The notes below the pieces were generated by a model. That model saw only the letters and a program-made list of their open reading frames with translations, made no database searches and was not told the DNA's origin. Shown in pieces: positions 1-8,156 of a stretch of DNA of 63,009 nucleotides (positions are counted from its first letter, which is position 1; each line of letters begins with the position of its first letter). The translations under genes were made by a program, and so were the position numbers. Source of the stretch: Enorma burkinafasonensis (GTDB lineage: Bacteria > Actinomycetota > Coriobacteriia > Coriobacteriales > Coriobacteriaceae); the NCBI RefSeq assembly GCF_902150035.1, contig NZ_LR597510.1, positions 1 through 63,009 of the forward strand, read 5' to 3'.

Positions 1-127
1 CATCTCCACCATTCCTTCAACTGGGAAAATGCCGCCCCCGGGGCCCGGATAGGACCTCGGGGGCGTTCGGTTAACTGCGGGAGCGTGCCGTCAGCTCAAT
101 GTGTTCGGTTGGGATCGGAAATCAACC
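1..127. repeat. Left arm of a perfect 127 bp terminal inverted repeat
   Basis: Positions 1-127 are the exact reverse complement of 62883-63009. Identity stops abruptly: base 128 no longer pairs with base 62882. The arm holds, on the minus strand, the last 11 codons and stop of the metallophosphoesterase gene found whole at the other end, plus its terminator hairpin (33-40 with 58-65). No reading frame continues leftward across 127/128: in the phosphoesterase frame a TAG stop sits immediately next to the boundary. This arm is therefore a detached gene tail, not a second gene. It may be a real genomic inverted repeat or an assembly-graph end, since 127 is a common assembler k-mer length. Confidence 0.95.
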
Positions 128-147
128 TACGAAAGCTAATCGCGAGG

Positions 148-175
148 TTGTCTAATTACTGCGAACAATTATAAT
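148..175 (+). promoter_or_regulatory. Promoter of the AAA ATPase gene
   Basis: A -35-like TTGTCT (148-153) and a perfect TATAAT (170-175) are separated by 16 bp. They lie in an AT-rich 90 bp stretch (128-217), which is unusual against the GC-rich remainder. The start codon follows at 218 with a GGAGA ribosome site at 209-213. The promoter begins only 20 bp inside the edge of the inverted repeat. Confidence 0.6.
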
Positions 176-217
176 ACTTTATAACGATTTATTTTCAAGA
201 ATGCGATTGGAGATGCA

Positions 218-1396
218 ATGATCGATTTCCGCAACCCATATACGCCAGGTGCGGGCGTCATGCCACGGTACTTAGCCGGACGCAGTGACCTCGTCGATAG
301 CGCCCGACAGCGCCTCCAGGCTGTTTCTGAGGGTTACCAGGCGCGATCTGTCATCTACTACGGCCTGCGCGGGGTGGGGAAGACAGTCCTTCTCAACGCG
401 GTCGAGGAGGAGGCCGATAAACTCGAGGTCCTTTGCCGCCATATCGAGGTCAAGGAGGACGGCGATCTCACCAAAACGTTAGCGAGCGCATCGAACGCCT
501 TCGTGGTGAGCCTGAGCGCATTCCAGGCTGCGAAGAGCTGGCTCAACAGGCTCGCATCGGTTGCCAAATCGTTCAGCGCTACTTGGAATCCTGCAGACAA
601 CACGCTATCGCTCGGTCTCAAAGACGCCGCCCTCACCACGGCGACGGCTGGAACCGGTGATCTGTCGAACGACTTGACCCAGCTGTTTGTGGAGCTCGGG
701 AAATGCGCGCGGCAATGTGGGAAGACCATCTGCTTCTGCGTCGACGAAGTCCAGTACGCTCGCAAAGAGGAGCTGGAGGCGGTCATGACGGCCCTCCATC
801 GCACGAGCCAGCTCAACCTCCCCATCATCTTCTTCTGTGCCGGCTTGCCGCGGATCCTCAAAGATGCGGGCGATGTCAAGTCGTATTCCGAGCGCCTCTT
901 CGAGTTCATCGAGGTCGACTCGCTGAGCGCGAGCGCTGCCGCCGAGGCGATCGTCGAGCCGGCCAAGCCGTTCGGCGTGGCGTATGACGAGGACGCGGTC
1001 GAGCTCATCGTCCAGGAGACCGCCGGGTATCCGTATTTCATCCAGGAGATGTGCGCGACGATTTGGGAGCGCTGCGACGGGCGGCGCATCACCGCAGACA
1101 ACGTCGCCGCCAACATCGAAGAGACCAACAAGAGGCTCGACAAGGGGTTCTTCCTCGTGAGGTACAACCGCTGCACGGCGCGCGAGCAGGAGTTCCTGCA
1201 GGCTATGGCATCGTGCGGCGAGCTGCCGTGCACGATCGCCAACGTCGCGAAGGCGATGGGGCGCAAGGTCACGGCCATCAGCCCCTTCCGCGGCAAGCTC
1301 ATCAACAAGGGTCTCATCTACGCTACGGGAAGAGGGGAGATCGATTTCACCGTTCCGCGATTCGATGCCTTCCTCAAGCGCGTGCAGGGGATGTGA
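218..1396 (+). CDS. AAA family ATPase (Orc1/Cdc6-like ATP-binding protein)
   Basis: A 392-residue cytosolic P-loop ATPase. Walker A GLRGVGKT is at residues 49-56, Walker B ICFCVDE at 171-177, and a sensor-like strand (LPIIFFCAGLPR) at 201-212. The C-terminal ~80 residues look like a winged helix. This layout fits the stand-alone AAA ATP-binding proteins distantly related to Orc1/Cdc6, whose function is mostly unknown; some belong to mobile or defence contexts. It starts at ATG 218 after GGAGA. The first half uses less GC-biased codons than the neighbours and the leader is AT-rich, which suggests acquired DNA. It stands alone: the next gene belongs to sugar transport. Partner and substrate cannot be named from sequence. 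Confidence 0.75.
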   Translation: MIDFRNPYTPGAGVMPRYLAGRSDLVDSARQRLQAVSEGYQARSVIYYGLRGVGKTVLLNAVEEEADKLEVLCRHIEVKEDGDLTKTLASASNAFVVSLSAFQAAKSWLNRLASVAKSFSATWNPADNTLSLGLKDAALTTATAGTGDLSNDLTQLFVELGKCARQCGKTICFCVDEVQYARKEELEAVMTALHRTSQLNLPIIFFCAGLPRILKDAGDVKSYSERLFEFIEVDSLSASAAAEAIVEPAKPFGVAYDEDAVELIVQETAGYPYFIQEMCATIWERCDGRRITADNVAANIEETNKRLDKGFFLVRYNRCTAREQEFLQAMASCGELPCTIANVAKAMGRKVTAISPFRGKLINKGLIYATGRGEIDFTVPRFDAFLKRVQGM

Positions 1397-1543
1397 CCCG
1401 TTCGGCTCGTTCAGCCCGCCCCGTGCATACCGCTCGCAAATCTTTAGTCCCAAGGGCGGCGGCATGCGTTAAACTATGAGAGTCGTTTATTGTGGCCCGG
1501 CGGGCGCCGTCCGAACCGGGACAATGCAAAAAAGGAGACAGCT

Positions 1544-1807
1544 ATGGTTTCTGAGAAGGTCACCCTCGTCAACCCCCAGGGTCTTCACATGCGTCCTGCG
1601 GGCCTCTTCGCCTCCACCATGGGCAAGTTCGCCTGCGACGTGACCGTCGTCACCCCCGAGAAGGAGGTCAACGGCAAGAGCCCCATGGCCCTCATGGCCG
1701 CCGGCATCCCCTGCGGCACCGAGGTCGAGATCCGCTGCGACGGCGCTGACGAGGCCGACGCCCTCACCACCGCCATCGACCTCATCAAGAGCGGTCTCGG
1801 CGAGTAG
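1544..1807 (+). CDS. ptsH: Phosphocarrier protein HPr
   Basis: An 87-residue PTS phosphocarrier of the usual length. The phosphoryl acceptor His15 lies in NPQGLHMRPAG, and the regulatory serine region (NGKSPMALM, Ser46) is present. It takes phosphate from Enzyme I and passes it to sugar-specific EIIA domains in the cytosol. Ser46 could be a target of HPr kinase, but no hprK gene is in view. The start at 1544 follows AAAGGAG. Enzyme I lies 126 bp downstream beyond a terminator-like hairpin. No EII gene is nearby, so this is the general PTS pair. Confidence 0.96.
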   Translation: MVSEKVTLVNPQGLHMRPAGLFASTMGKFACDVTVVTPEKEVNGKSPMALMAAGIPCGTEVEIRCDGADEADALTTAIDLIKSGLGE

Positions 1808-1853
1808 ACCACCTGCCATGTCTCGCATAGCGAGCATCTAAGTTTGTGTGGAG

Positions 1854-1889
1854 AGCGCAGGTGCCTGCATGGTGCCTGCGCTTTTCTGT
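1854..1889 (+). terminator. Attenuating hairpin between ptsH and ptsI
   Basis: AGCGCAGG (1854-1861) pairs perfectly with CCTGCGCT (1875-1882) across a 13 nt loop, followed by the T-rich run TTTCTGTT. It lies between two genes of one pathway on the same strand, so it probably acts as a partial terminator that lets HPr exceed Enzyme I. A second perfect hairpin (CCCGGGT 1891-1897 with ACCCGGG 1904-1910) follows without a T-run. Confidence 0.6.
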
Positions 1890-1933
1890 TCCCGGGTATA
1901 GGGACCCGGGTTGCACGGAGAGAGGAACTGCAC

Positions 1934-3637
1934 ATGTACGAGGGAGTCAACGCATCCGAGGGCATCGGCATCGGCTCGGTCGTCCTGGCCGTCGAGCCCG
2001 ATCTGTCCTTCGAGCCGCATGCGGTCGAGGATGCCGCGGCCGAGAAGGCGCGCTACCAGGCCGCGCTCGACGTCTTCTGCAAGAAGACCGAGGCCCAGGC
2101 CGAGCGCATGAAGGTCACCGTGGGTGAGAACGAGGCCGAGATCATGAGCGGCCACATCATGCTCGCTCAGGACCCCGGTCTCGTGGACGGCATCAACGCC
2201 GCCATCGACGGCGGCACCTGCGCCGAGCAGGCGCTCGTCGAGACGTCCACCATGTTCGAGAACATGTTCCTGAGCATGGACGACGAGATGTTCCGCCTGC
2301 GCGCGGCCGACATCGCCGACATCCGCACCGGCATCCTGGCCGAGCTGCTCGGCCGCGACGTGGTCGACCTGTCCGCGCTGCCCGCCGGCAGCATCATCGT
2401 GGTGCACGACCTCACCCCGTCCATGACCGCCACCATCGACAAGGAGAACGTGGCCGGCATCGTGACCGAGGTCGGCGGCCGCACCTCCCACTCCGCCATC
2501 ATCGCCCGCGCGCTCGAGATCCCTGCGGTCCTCTCGGTCGCCAACGCCTGCGGCGCCCTGCACAACGGCATGACCGTCGTCGTCGACGGCATCAACGGCC
2601 ACGTGCTCGCCGAGCCTGATGAGGCCACCCTCGCCGACTACCAGGCCCGCGCCGCCGCCTTCGCGGAGGAGAAGCACGCGCTCGAGGCCTTCCGCGGCAA
2701 GCCCACGGTCACGGCCGACGGCGACAAGAAGGTGCTCGCCTGCAACATCGGCAACCCCGAGGACGCCAAGGGCGCCATCGACCACGACGCCGAGGCCATC
2801 GGGCTTTTCCGCTCCGAGTTCCTGTTCATGGACGCCAAGGAGCTCCCGACCGAGGACGAGCAGTTCGAGGCCTACCGCAAGGCGGCCGTGACGCTCAAGG
2901 GCGCGCCGGTCATCATCCGCACGCTCGACGTGGGCGGCGACAAGGAGATTCCGTACCTCAAGCTCCAGAAGGAGGACAACCCCTTCATGGGCTACCGCGC
3001 CGTGCGCTACTGCCTCGACAACTCCGACGAGTACAAGGTCCAGCTCCGCGCCCTGCTGCGCGCGAGCGCCTTCGGCGACATCAAGATCATGATCCCGCTC
3101 GTCACCTGCGTCGAGGAGGTCCGCCAGGTCAAGGCGCTCGTCGAGGAGTGCAAGGAGGAGCTGCGCTGCGAGGGCCGCAAGTTCGACGAGAACATCGAGG
3201 TCGGCGTCATGATGGAGACGGCAGCCGCCGCCAACATCGCCGACCTGCTCGCCGAGGAGGCTGCGTTCTTCTCCATCGGCACCAACGACCTCACGGGCTA
3301 CACCATGGCCTCCGACCGCGGCAACGACAAGGTCTCCTATCTCTACAGCTGGTACTACCCGGCGGTGCTGCGCGCCATCAAGAACATCATCACCAATGGC
3401 GTCAAGGCCGGCATCATGGTGGGTATGTGCGGCGAGGCCGCGGCCGACCCGCTGCTCACGCCGCTGCTGCTCAGCTGGGGCATGGAGGAGTTCTCGGTCT
3501 CCGCGCCGAGCATCCTGCGTACCCGCAAGACCATCTCCCAGTGGTCGAAGGCCGACGCCGACGCCCTCGAGGCCGAGGTCATGCAGCTCAAGACCGCCGA
3601 AGAGGTCAAGGCCGCGCTCCAGAAGGCCGCCCGCTAG
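1934..3637 (+). CDS. ptsI: PTS Enzyme I (phosphoenolpyruvate-protein phosphotransferase)
   Basis: A 567-residue cytosolic enzyme that autophosphorylates from PEP and phosphorylates HPr. The swivelling domain carries the active-site histidine in GGRTSHSAIIAR (His186). The C-terminal PEP-binding barrel has the DVGGDKEIPYL and MVGMCGEAA motifs, with the catalytic cysteine near residue 499. Length matches the family (570-575). ATG 1934 was chosen because AGAGAGGAA precedes it and the protein begins at the normal N-terminus; upstream in-frame codons belong to the hairpin region. It follows ptsH. Confidence 0.96.
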   Translation: MYEGVNASEGIGIGSVVLAVEPDLSFEPHAVEDAAAEKARYQAALDVFCKKTEAQAERMKVTVGENEAEIMSGHIMLAQDPGLVDGINAAIDGGTCAEQALVETSTMFENMFLSMDDEMFRLRAADIADIRTGILAELLGRDVVDLSALPAGSIIVVHDLTPSMTATIDKENVAGIVTEVGGRTSHSAIIARALEIPAVLSVANACGALHNGMTVVVDGINGHVLAEPDEATLADYQARAAAFAEEKHALEAFRGKPTVTADGDKKVLACNIGNPEDAKGAIDHDAEAIGLFRSEFLFMDAKELPTEDEQFEAYRKAAVTLKGAPVIIRTLDVGGDKEIPYLKLQKEDNPFMGYRAVRYCLDNSDEYKVQLRALLRASAFGDIKIMIPLVTCVEEVRQVKALVEECKEELRCEGRKFDENIEVGVMMETAAAANIADLLAEEAAFFSIGTNDLTGYTMASDRGNDKVSYLYSWYYPAVLRAIKNIITNGVKAGIMVGMCGEAAADPLLTPLLLSWGMEEFSVSAPSILRTRKTISQWSKADADALEAEVMQLKTAEEVKAALQKAAR

Positions 3638-3750
3638 GGGAGTGCCTCGGTAAAGGCTCCGTAAGGCCCGATGGGCCATAGCTTGCATCCGCTGCATGGC
3701 GCGACTATGCTTGCGCCATGCAGCTTCGTGCGAAAGGAAGGTGGCAGCCT

Positions 3751-4680
3751 ATGTTCTACACCCTTACCGCCAACCCGGCCGTCGACATGACGGTCCAGTG
3801 CCCCACGCTCGTCCCCAACGAGAACGTGCGCTCGTATTCCGCCAGCTACACCGCGAACGGCAAGGGCCTCGACGTGTCCTTCGCCCTGAAGAAGTTCGGC
3901 GTCGACTCGGTCGCGCTCGGGTTCTTCGCCGGCTTCACCGGCAAGTACGTCGTCGATGAGACCATGAACATGGGGTGCCTGTGCCGCCCGGTCTGGATCG
4001 ACGGCATCACGCGCATCTGCGGCTACTTCAACGATGGCGAGAACGAGTACGGCGTGCTCAACCCCGGCCCCGTGCTGACCCCGCAGGGCGAGCAGGAGCT
4101 CCTGAACATCCTGGACAACACCGGCGACCTCGAGTGCCTCGTCGTGTCCGGTTCGCTCCCGCCCAAGGCGTCGAAGGACTTCCTCGACAAGGTCGTCGAC
4201 CACGCCCAGGCGCGCGGCGCCGACGTGGTGCTCGACCTCTCGAGCGACAAGCTCAAGACGCTCTGCGCCAAGCACCCGCTGCTCATCAAGCCCAACCACC
4301 ACGAGATGCGCGAGATCTTCGGCGTGCAGATCGACACGGACGACGACGCCCGCCGCGCGCTCGCGCTCGCGCACGAGGCCGGCGTGCAGAACGTGCTGCT
4401 CACCATGGGCAGCCGCGGCAGCGCCTACTTCTCCAACGGCGAGGATATCTGGTATGCCAAGCGCGACTTCAACATCAAGCTCGTGTCCTCCGTCTGCGCC
4501 GGCGACTGCACCCTCGCGGCGTTCCTCTACAAGTGGTACCACGACCGCGACAACGTCGCGGACGCGCTCAAGCTCGCCATGGCGACGGGCGCGAACGTCG
4601 CCGAGAGCGTCGGTTTGGGCGACTTCGGCCATGTCGACGAGTACAGCAAGCGCGTGACTGTGCGCAAGCTCGCGCGCTAG
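3751..4680 (+). CDS. PfkB-family sugar-phosphate kinase (1-phosphofructokinase or tagatose-6-phosphate kinase type)
   Basis: A 309-residue ribokinase-fold kinase beginning FYTLTANPAVDMTV, typical of the FruK/LacC subgroup. That subgroup makes fructose-1,6- or tagatose-1,6-bisphosphate in the cytosol. ATG 3751 is preferred over ATG 3718 because it follows AAAGGAAGG and gives the family N-terminus. The C-terminal anion-hole motif, usually GAGD, reads CAGD (VSSVCAGDCTL), while the catalytic Asp is kept. No fructose EII or DeoR regulator is adjacent, so the exact substrate is open. It sits 113 bp after ptsI, which suits a role downstream of PTS uptake. Confidence 0.85.
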   Translation: MFYTLTANPAVDMTVQCPTLVPNENVRSYSASYTANGKGLDVSFALKKFGVDSVALGFFAGFTGKYVVDETMNMGCLCRPVWIDGITRICGYFNDGENEYGVLNPGPVLTPQGEQELLNILDNTGDLECLVVSGSLPPKASKDFLDKVVDHAQARGADVVLDLSSDKLKTLCAKHPLLIKPNHHEMREIFGVQIDTDDDARRALALAHEAGVQNVLLTMGSRGSAYFSNGEDIWYAKRDFNIKLVSSVCAGDCTLAAFLYKWYHDRDNVADALKLAMATGANVAESVGLGDFGHVDEYSKRVTVRKLAR

Positions 4681-4759
4681 GCCCGCGTGCGGGGCGCCCC
4701 GCGCCCGGTGGGCACAGGCGCCCCCGCGCCCCCGGTGCCTCGGCCCCATAGCCATCCCG

Positions 4760-4794
4760 ACCGCCTCCGCGCCCGCGCGCGGGGGCGGTTCCTT
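4760..4794 (+). terminator. Terminator after the PfkB kinase gene
   Basis: ACCGCC (4760-4765) pairs with GGCGGT (4784-4789), with further GC pairing inside the loop, followed by TCCTT. The tail is weak, but it lies at the end of the ptsH-ptsI-pfkB group and before a new -10 box (TATACT, 4830-4835). Confidence 0.4.
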
Positions 4795-4870
4795 GTGCCG
4801 CGCCTGGCCGCCGTCCGCGTGCGGCACGCTATACTGATGTCACCGACAGGTCCGAGAGAGGGGGCATGAC

Positions 4871-6328
4871 ATGACGAGCGATCCGCGCGATGCCGCGTCC
4901 GCGGCCGCACCGCGCGTCGGTGCCCCCGCGCTCAACGGGACCGTGCTGCCCGCGCCGGCGCTCCGCGTGCTGCGCTCGCTCGAGGCCGCGGGCCTCGAGG
5001 CCTGGGTCGTCGGCGGCTGGGTGCGCGACGCCCTGCGCGGCGCCCCGTGCCACGACGTCGACATCTGCTGCGCGGGCGCCTGGGAGGAGAACGACCGCGC
5101 GCTCGAGGCCGCGGGCATCCGCGTGATCGAGTCGGGTACGCGCTTCGGCGGCATCACCGCCGTTTGCGACGGCGAGCGCATCGAGGTCACCACGTACCGC
5201 CTCGATGGCTTCTACACCGACGGCCGCCACCCCGAGGAGGTCACGCGTGCCACCTGCGTCGAGGACGACCTGGCCCGGCGCGACTTCACCGTGAACGCCA
5301 TGGCCTGGCACCCCGAGCGCGGGCTGCTCGACCGCTACGACGGCGAAGGGGACCTCGCGCACGGCGTCATCCGCGCGGTGGGGGAGCCGCGCCGGCGCTT
5401 CGAGGAGGACGCGCTCAGGATGCTGCGCGCCGTGCGGTTCGCCTGCCGGCTCGACTTCGCCATGGACCCGGCCACGGCGCGGGCGCTGGCCGACTGCGCG
5501 CCGCTGCTCGACGCCGTCGCCCGCGAGCGCGTGGGCTGGGAGCTCGACGGCATCCTCGCCACCGGGCACGGCGGCGACGCCCTCATCCGCTACCCCGAGC
5601 TCATGTGCGCGGCGATCCCCGAGCTCGCGGCCTGCCGCGGCTTCGACCAGCACAGCCGCTACCATGCCTTTGACGTCTACGATCACATCGCGCGCGTGCT
5701 CACGGTCGCCGGCGAGCTCGCCCGGGCGCGCATCGACGGGGGGGACCCCGACCGCCCGCCCTCGGCATCGCTCATGTGGGCGGCGCTTCTGCACGACATC
5801 GCCAAGCCCGAGTGCTTCACCTTGGACGACCGGGGCAACGGGCACTTCTACGGCCACCCCGAACGGGGCGCGCGCACGGCCGAGGCCATCATGCGCCGCC
5901 TCTCCTGCTCGACGGAGCTCACGCGCGACGCCTGCCTCATCATCCGCCACCACGACCGGCCGCTCCGCACCGAGCGCACCGACCTGCTGCGTCTGCTCGG
6001 CCTCTTCGCGGGCGAGGGGCTCAATACCGTGCGGCTCGTGAACGAGCTCTTCGACATCAAGCGCGCCGACACGCTCGGCAAGGCACCGTTCTGCTTCTAC
6101 TACGTGGACGAGATCGAGCGCATGCGCGAGATGGTGCGCGAGCTTCTCGCCAACCACGAGGCGTACAGCCTGCAGACGCTCGCGCTCGGCGGGCGCGACC
6201 TCATAGCCGCCGGCGTGAAGCCGGGCCCGCGCATCGGGGTCCTGCTCCAGCGCGCGCTCGACGGCGTGGTCGACGGCGTGGTGGCGAACGACCGCGCCGA
6301 GCTGCTCGCGTTCTTGAGGCTCGACTAA
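4871..6328 (+). CDS. cca: CCA-adding enzyme (tRNA nucleotidyltransferase) with HD domain
   Basis: A 485-residue class II nucleotidyltransferase. The N-terminal fold has VVGGWVRDALRG and the metal-binding pair in HDVDI, then RRDFTVNAMAW, the standard poly(A)/CCA polymerase head motif. An RNA-binding middle region follows, then an HD phosphohydrolase-type domain (LLHDIAKP; later RHHDRP). It adds or repairs the CCA end of tRNAs. ATG 4871 follows a GAGAGAGGGGG ribosome site; an ATG at 4866 is out of frame. It forms its own unit with a -10 box (TATACT) at 4830. Confidence 0.93.
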   Translation: MTSDPRDAASAAAPRVGAPALNGTVLPAPALRVLRSLEAAGLEAWVVGGWVRDALRGAPCHDVDICCAGAWEENDRALEAAGIRVIESGTRFGGITAVCDGERIEVTTYRLDGFYTDGRHPEEVTRATCVEDDLARRDFTVNAMAWHPERGLLDRYDGEGDLAHGVIRAVGEPRRRFEEDALRMLRAVRFACRLDFAMDPATARALADCAPLLDAVARERVGWELDGILATGHGGDALIRYPELMCAAIPELAACRGFDQHSRYHAFDVYDHIARVLTVAGELARARIDGGDPDRPPSASLMWAALLHDIAKPECFTLDDRGNGHFYGHPERGARTAEAIMRRLSCSTELTRDACLIIRHHDRPLRTERTDLLRLLGLFAGEGLNTVRLVNELFDIKRADTLGKAPFCFYYVDEIERMREMVRELLANHEAYSLQTLALGGRDLIAAGVKPGPRIGVLLQRALDGVVDGVVANDRAELLAFLRLD

Positions 6329-6424
6329 GGCCGCGGGCGCCGTTTCTCGCGGCGGGCCGGCGCCGGGCCCCATCCGCCCGCTTCCCGCATCCGATGCCGA
6401 CCGGTCTATGCTAAGATGGTCACG

Positions 6425-6450
6425 GTAACACGAATGGTTACTTTCGTAAC
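6425..6450 (+). promoter_or_regulatory. Candidate operator made of three GTAAC half-sites
   Basis: GTAAC (6425-6429), GTTAC (6437-6441) and GTAAC (6446-6450) form two overlapping inverted repeats, with 7 and 4 bp spacers. They lie just before a -10-like TATGAT (6454-6459) ahead of the transporter operon. This layout suits a dimeric repressor blocking the promoter. The regulator is not encoded next door. Confidence 0.45.
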
Positions 6451-6460
6451 ACTTATGATG

Positions 6461-6481
6461 ACGGGGCATGCGCCCCGTTTC
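6461..6481 (+). promoter_or_regulatory. Leader stem-loop of the transporter operon
   Basis: ACGGGGC (6461-6467) and GCCCCGT (6472-6478) form a perfect 7 bp stem with an ATGC loop, followed by TTT. It lies between the -10-like box and the ribosome site of the first gene (GAAAGGA). It could be a weak attenuator or a 5-prime stabilising structure. Confidence 0.4.
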
Positions 6482-6497
6482 CATGAAAGGACGCGCC

Positions 6498-8153
6498 ATG
6501 GCCGCTTTCGACGGGAATCGCACGACCGGGCTCACGCGCCGCGGGTTCGTCTCGCTTGCGGGGGCGGCGGCGCTCGCGGCGGCGGGCACGCAGGCCGCCT
6601 GTTCGGGGGACGACGCCGGCGCGGATGCCGGTTCCGCCGCCGGGGACGCTGCCGTGCAGGTCATCGTCGCGATGAACACGGGCAGCGAGCCCGCGGCGGG
6701 CTTCGACCCGCTCATCGCATGGGGCTGCGGCGAGCACGTGCACGAGCCCCTCATCCAGTCCACCCTCATCACCACCGACGAGAACCTGGAGTTCGTCTGC
6801 GACCTCGCCACGGAGTACGGCTGCTCAGAGGACGGCCTCACCTGGACCTTCGCCCTGCGCGACGATGCGGCCTTCAGCGACGGCGAGCCGCTCACCGCCT
6901 CTGACGTGGCGTTCACGGTGAACTCGATCGTCGCGAGCGACGTCGCGGAGGCGGACCTCTCCATGGTGGACGAGGCGGTGGCCACGGGCGAGTACACGGT
7001 CGAGCTCCACCTCAACAAGCCGTACAACGCGCTGCTCTACACGCTCGCGGTGCTCGGCATCGTGCCCGAACACGCCTATGGGGAGGGCTACGGCCAAAAC
7101 CCCATCGGCTCCGGCCGCTACCTGCTCGAGCGCTGGGACCGCGGCCAGCAGGCGATCTTTCGCGCCAACCCGGGCTACTACGGCGAGGCGCCCCTCATGG
7201 AGCGTGTGGTCGTGGTGTTCATGGACGAGGACGCCGCGCTCGCCGCGGTCGCCGCGGGCGAGGTCGACATCGCCTACACCTACGCCACGCACGCGAGCCA
7301 GAGCTTCGAGGGCTACGAGCTCGTGTCGTACGCGACGGTCGACTCGCGCGGCATCTCGCTGCCGACCCTTCCTGCCGGCGGGACCAAGACGGTCGAGGGC
7401 GACATGGCGTACCCCACCGGCAACGACGTCACCTGCGACATCGCCGTGCGCCGCGCCATCAACCAGGGCATCGACCGCGAGCAGGTGATCGAGCACGTGC
7501 TTTCGGGCTATGGCAAGGTCGCCTACAGCGTGGGCGACGACATGCCGTGGTCGAGCGAGGACATGCAGGTCGCCTACGATCCCGATGCCGCCCGCGCCCT
7601 CCTCGACGAGGCGGGCTGGGCGCCGGGGGAGGACGGCATCCGCGTGCGCGACGGCGTGCGCGCCGCCTTCGACATCTGGTACGCGTCGGACGACTCCGTG
7701 CGCCAGGCCATGGCGAACGAGCTCGCCTCCCAGCTCGCGGAGCTGGGCATCGAGGCGAGCCCGCGCGGCGGCAGCTGGGACGAGATCTACCCCAACCAGT
7801 ACGCCCAGCCGGTGCTCTGGGGTTGGGGCTCCAACTCGCCCATCGAGGTCTACGCCTTGAACTACTCCACGGGCTGGGGCAACTACGCCTGCTACGAGAG
7901 CGCCGCCATCGACGCGCACCTCGACGAGGCGCTCGCGCAGCCCGAGGTCGAGGAGTCCTATGGGCATTGGCGGCTCGCCGCGTGGGACGGGGCGGACGGC
8001 TTCGCCCCCAAGGGCGCGGCCACCTGGGCCTGGATCGCCAACGTCGACCACCTCTACTTCAAGCGCGCGGGACTCTCCGTCGCGGAGCAGAAGCCCCATC
8101 CGCACGGGCACGGCTGGTCGCTCGTGAACAACGTCGACCGTTGGAGCTGGTAG
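6498..8153 (+). CDS. Extracellular solute-binding protein, peptide/nickel family (SBP_bac_5)
   Basis: A 551-residue lipoprotein. A twin-arginine-like RRGFVSLAG segment and a hydrophobic stretch end in the lipobox-like QAAC near residue 38. The mature part has the usual family 5 features: an early FDPLIAWGCGEHV segment, DGLTWTFALRDDAAFSDGEPL, and the central binding lobe. The C-terminus carries a His-rich HPHGHGW motif, which together with the His-rich ATPase downstream hints at metal rather than peptide uptake. ATG 6498 follows GAAAGGA; the in-frame ATG at 6468 lacks a ribosome site. It is the first gene of a five-gene operon with tight spacing. Confidence 0.85.
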   Translation: MAAFDGNRTTGLTRRGFVSLAGAAALAAAGTQAACSGDDAGADAGSAAGDAAVQVIVAMNTGSEPAAGFDPLIAWGCGEHVHEPLIQSTLITTDENLEFVCDLATEYGCSEDGLTWTFALRDDAAFSDGEPLTASDVAFTVNSIVASDVAEADLSMVDEAVATGEYTVELHLNKPYNALLYTLAVLGIVPEHAYGEGYGQNPIGSGRYLLERWDRGQQAIFRANPGYYGEAPLMERVVVVFMDEDAALAAVAAGEVDIAYTYATHASQSFEGYELVSYATVDSRGISLPTLPAGGTKTVEGDMAYPTGNDVTCDIAVRRAINQGIDREQVIEHVLSGYGKVAYSVGDDMPWSSEDMQVAYDPDAARALLDEAGWAPGEDGIRVRDGVRAAFDIWYASDDSVRQAMANELASQLAELGIEASPRGGSWDEIYPNQYAQPVLWGWGSNSPIEVYALNYSTGWGNYACYESAAIDAHLDEALAQPEVEESYGHWRLAAWDGADGFAPKGAATWAWIANVDHLYFKRAGLSVAEQKPHPHGHGWSLVNNVDRWSW

Positions 8154-8156
8154 CCG

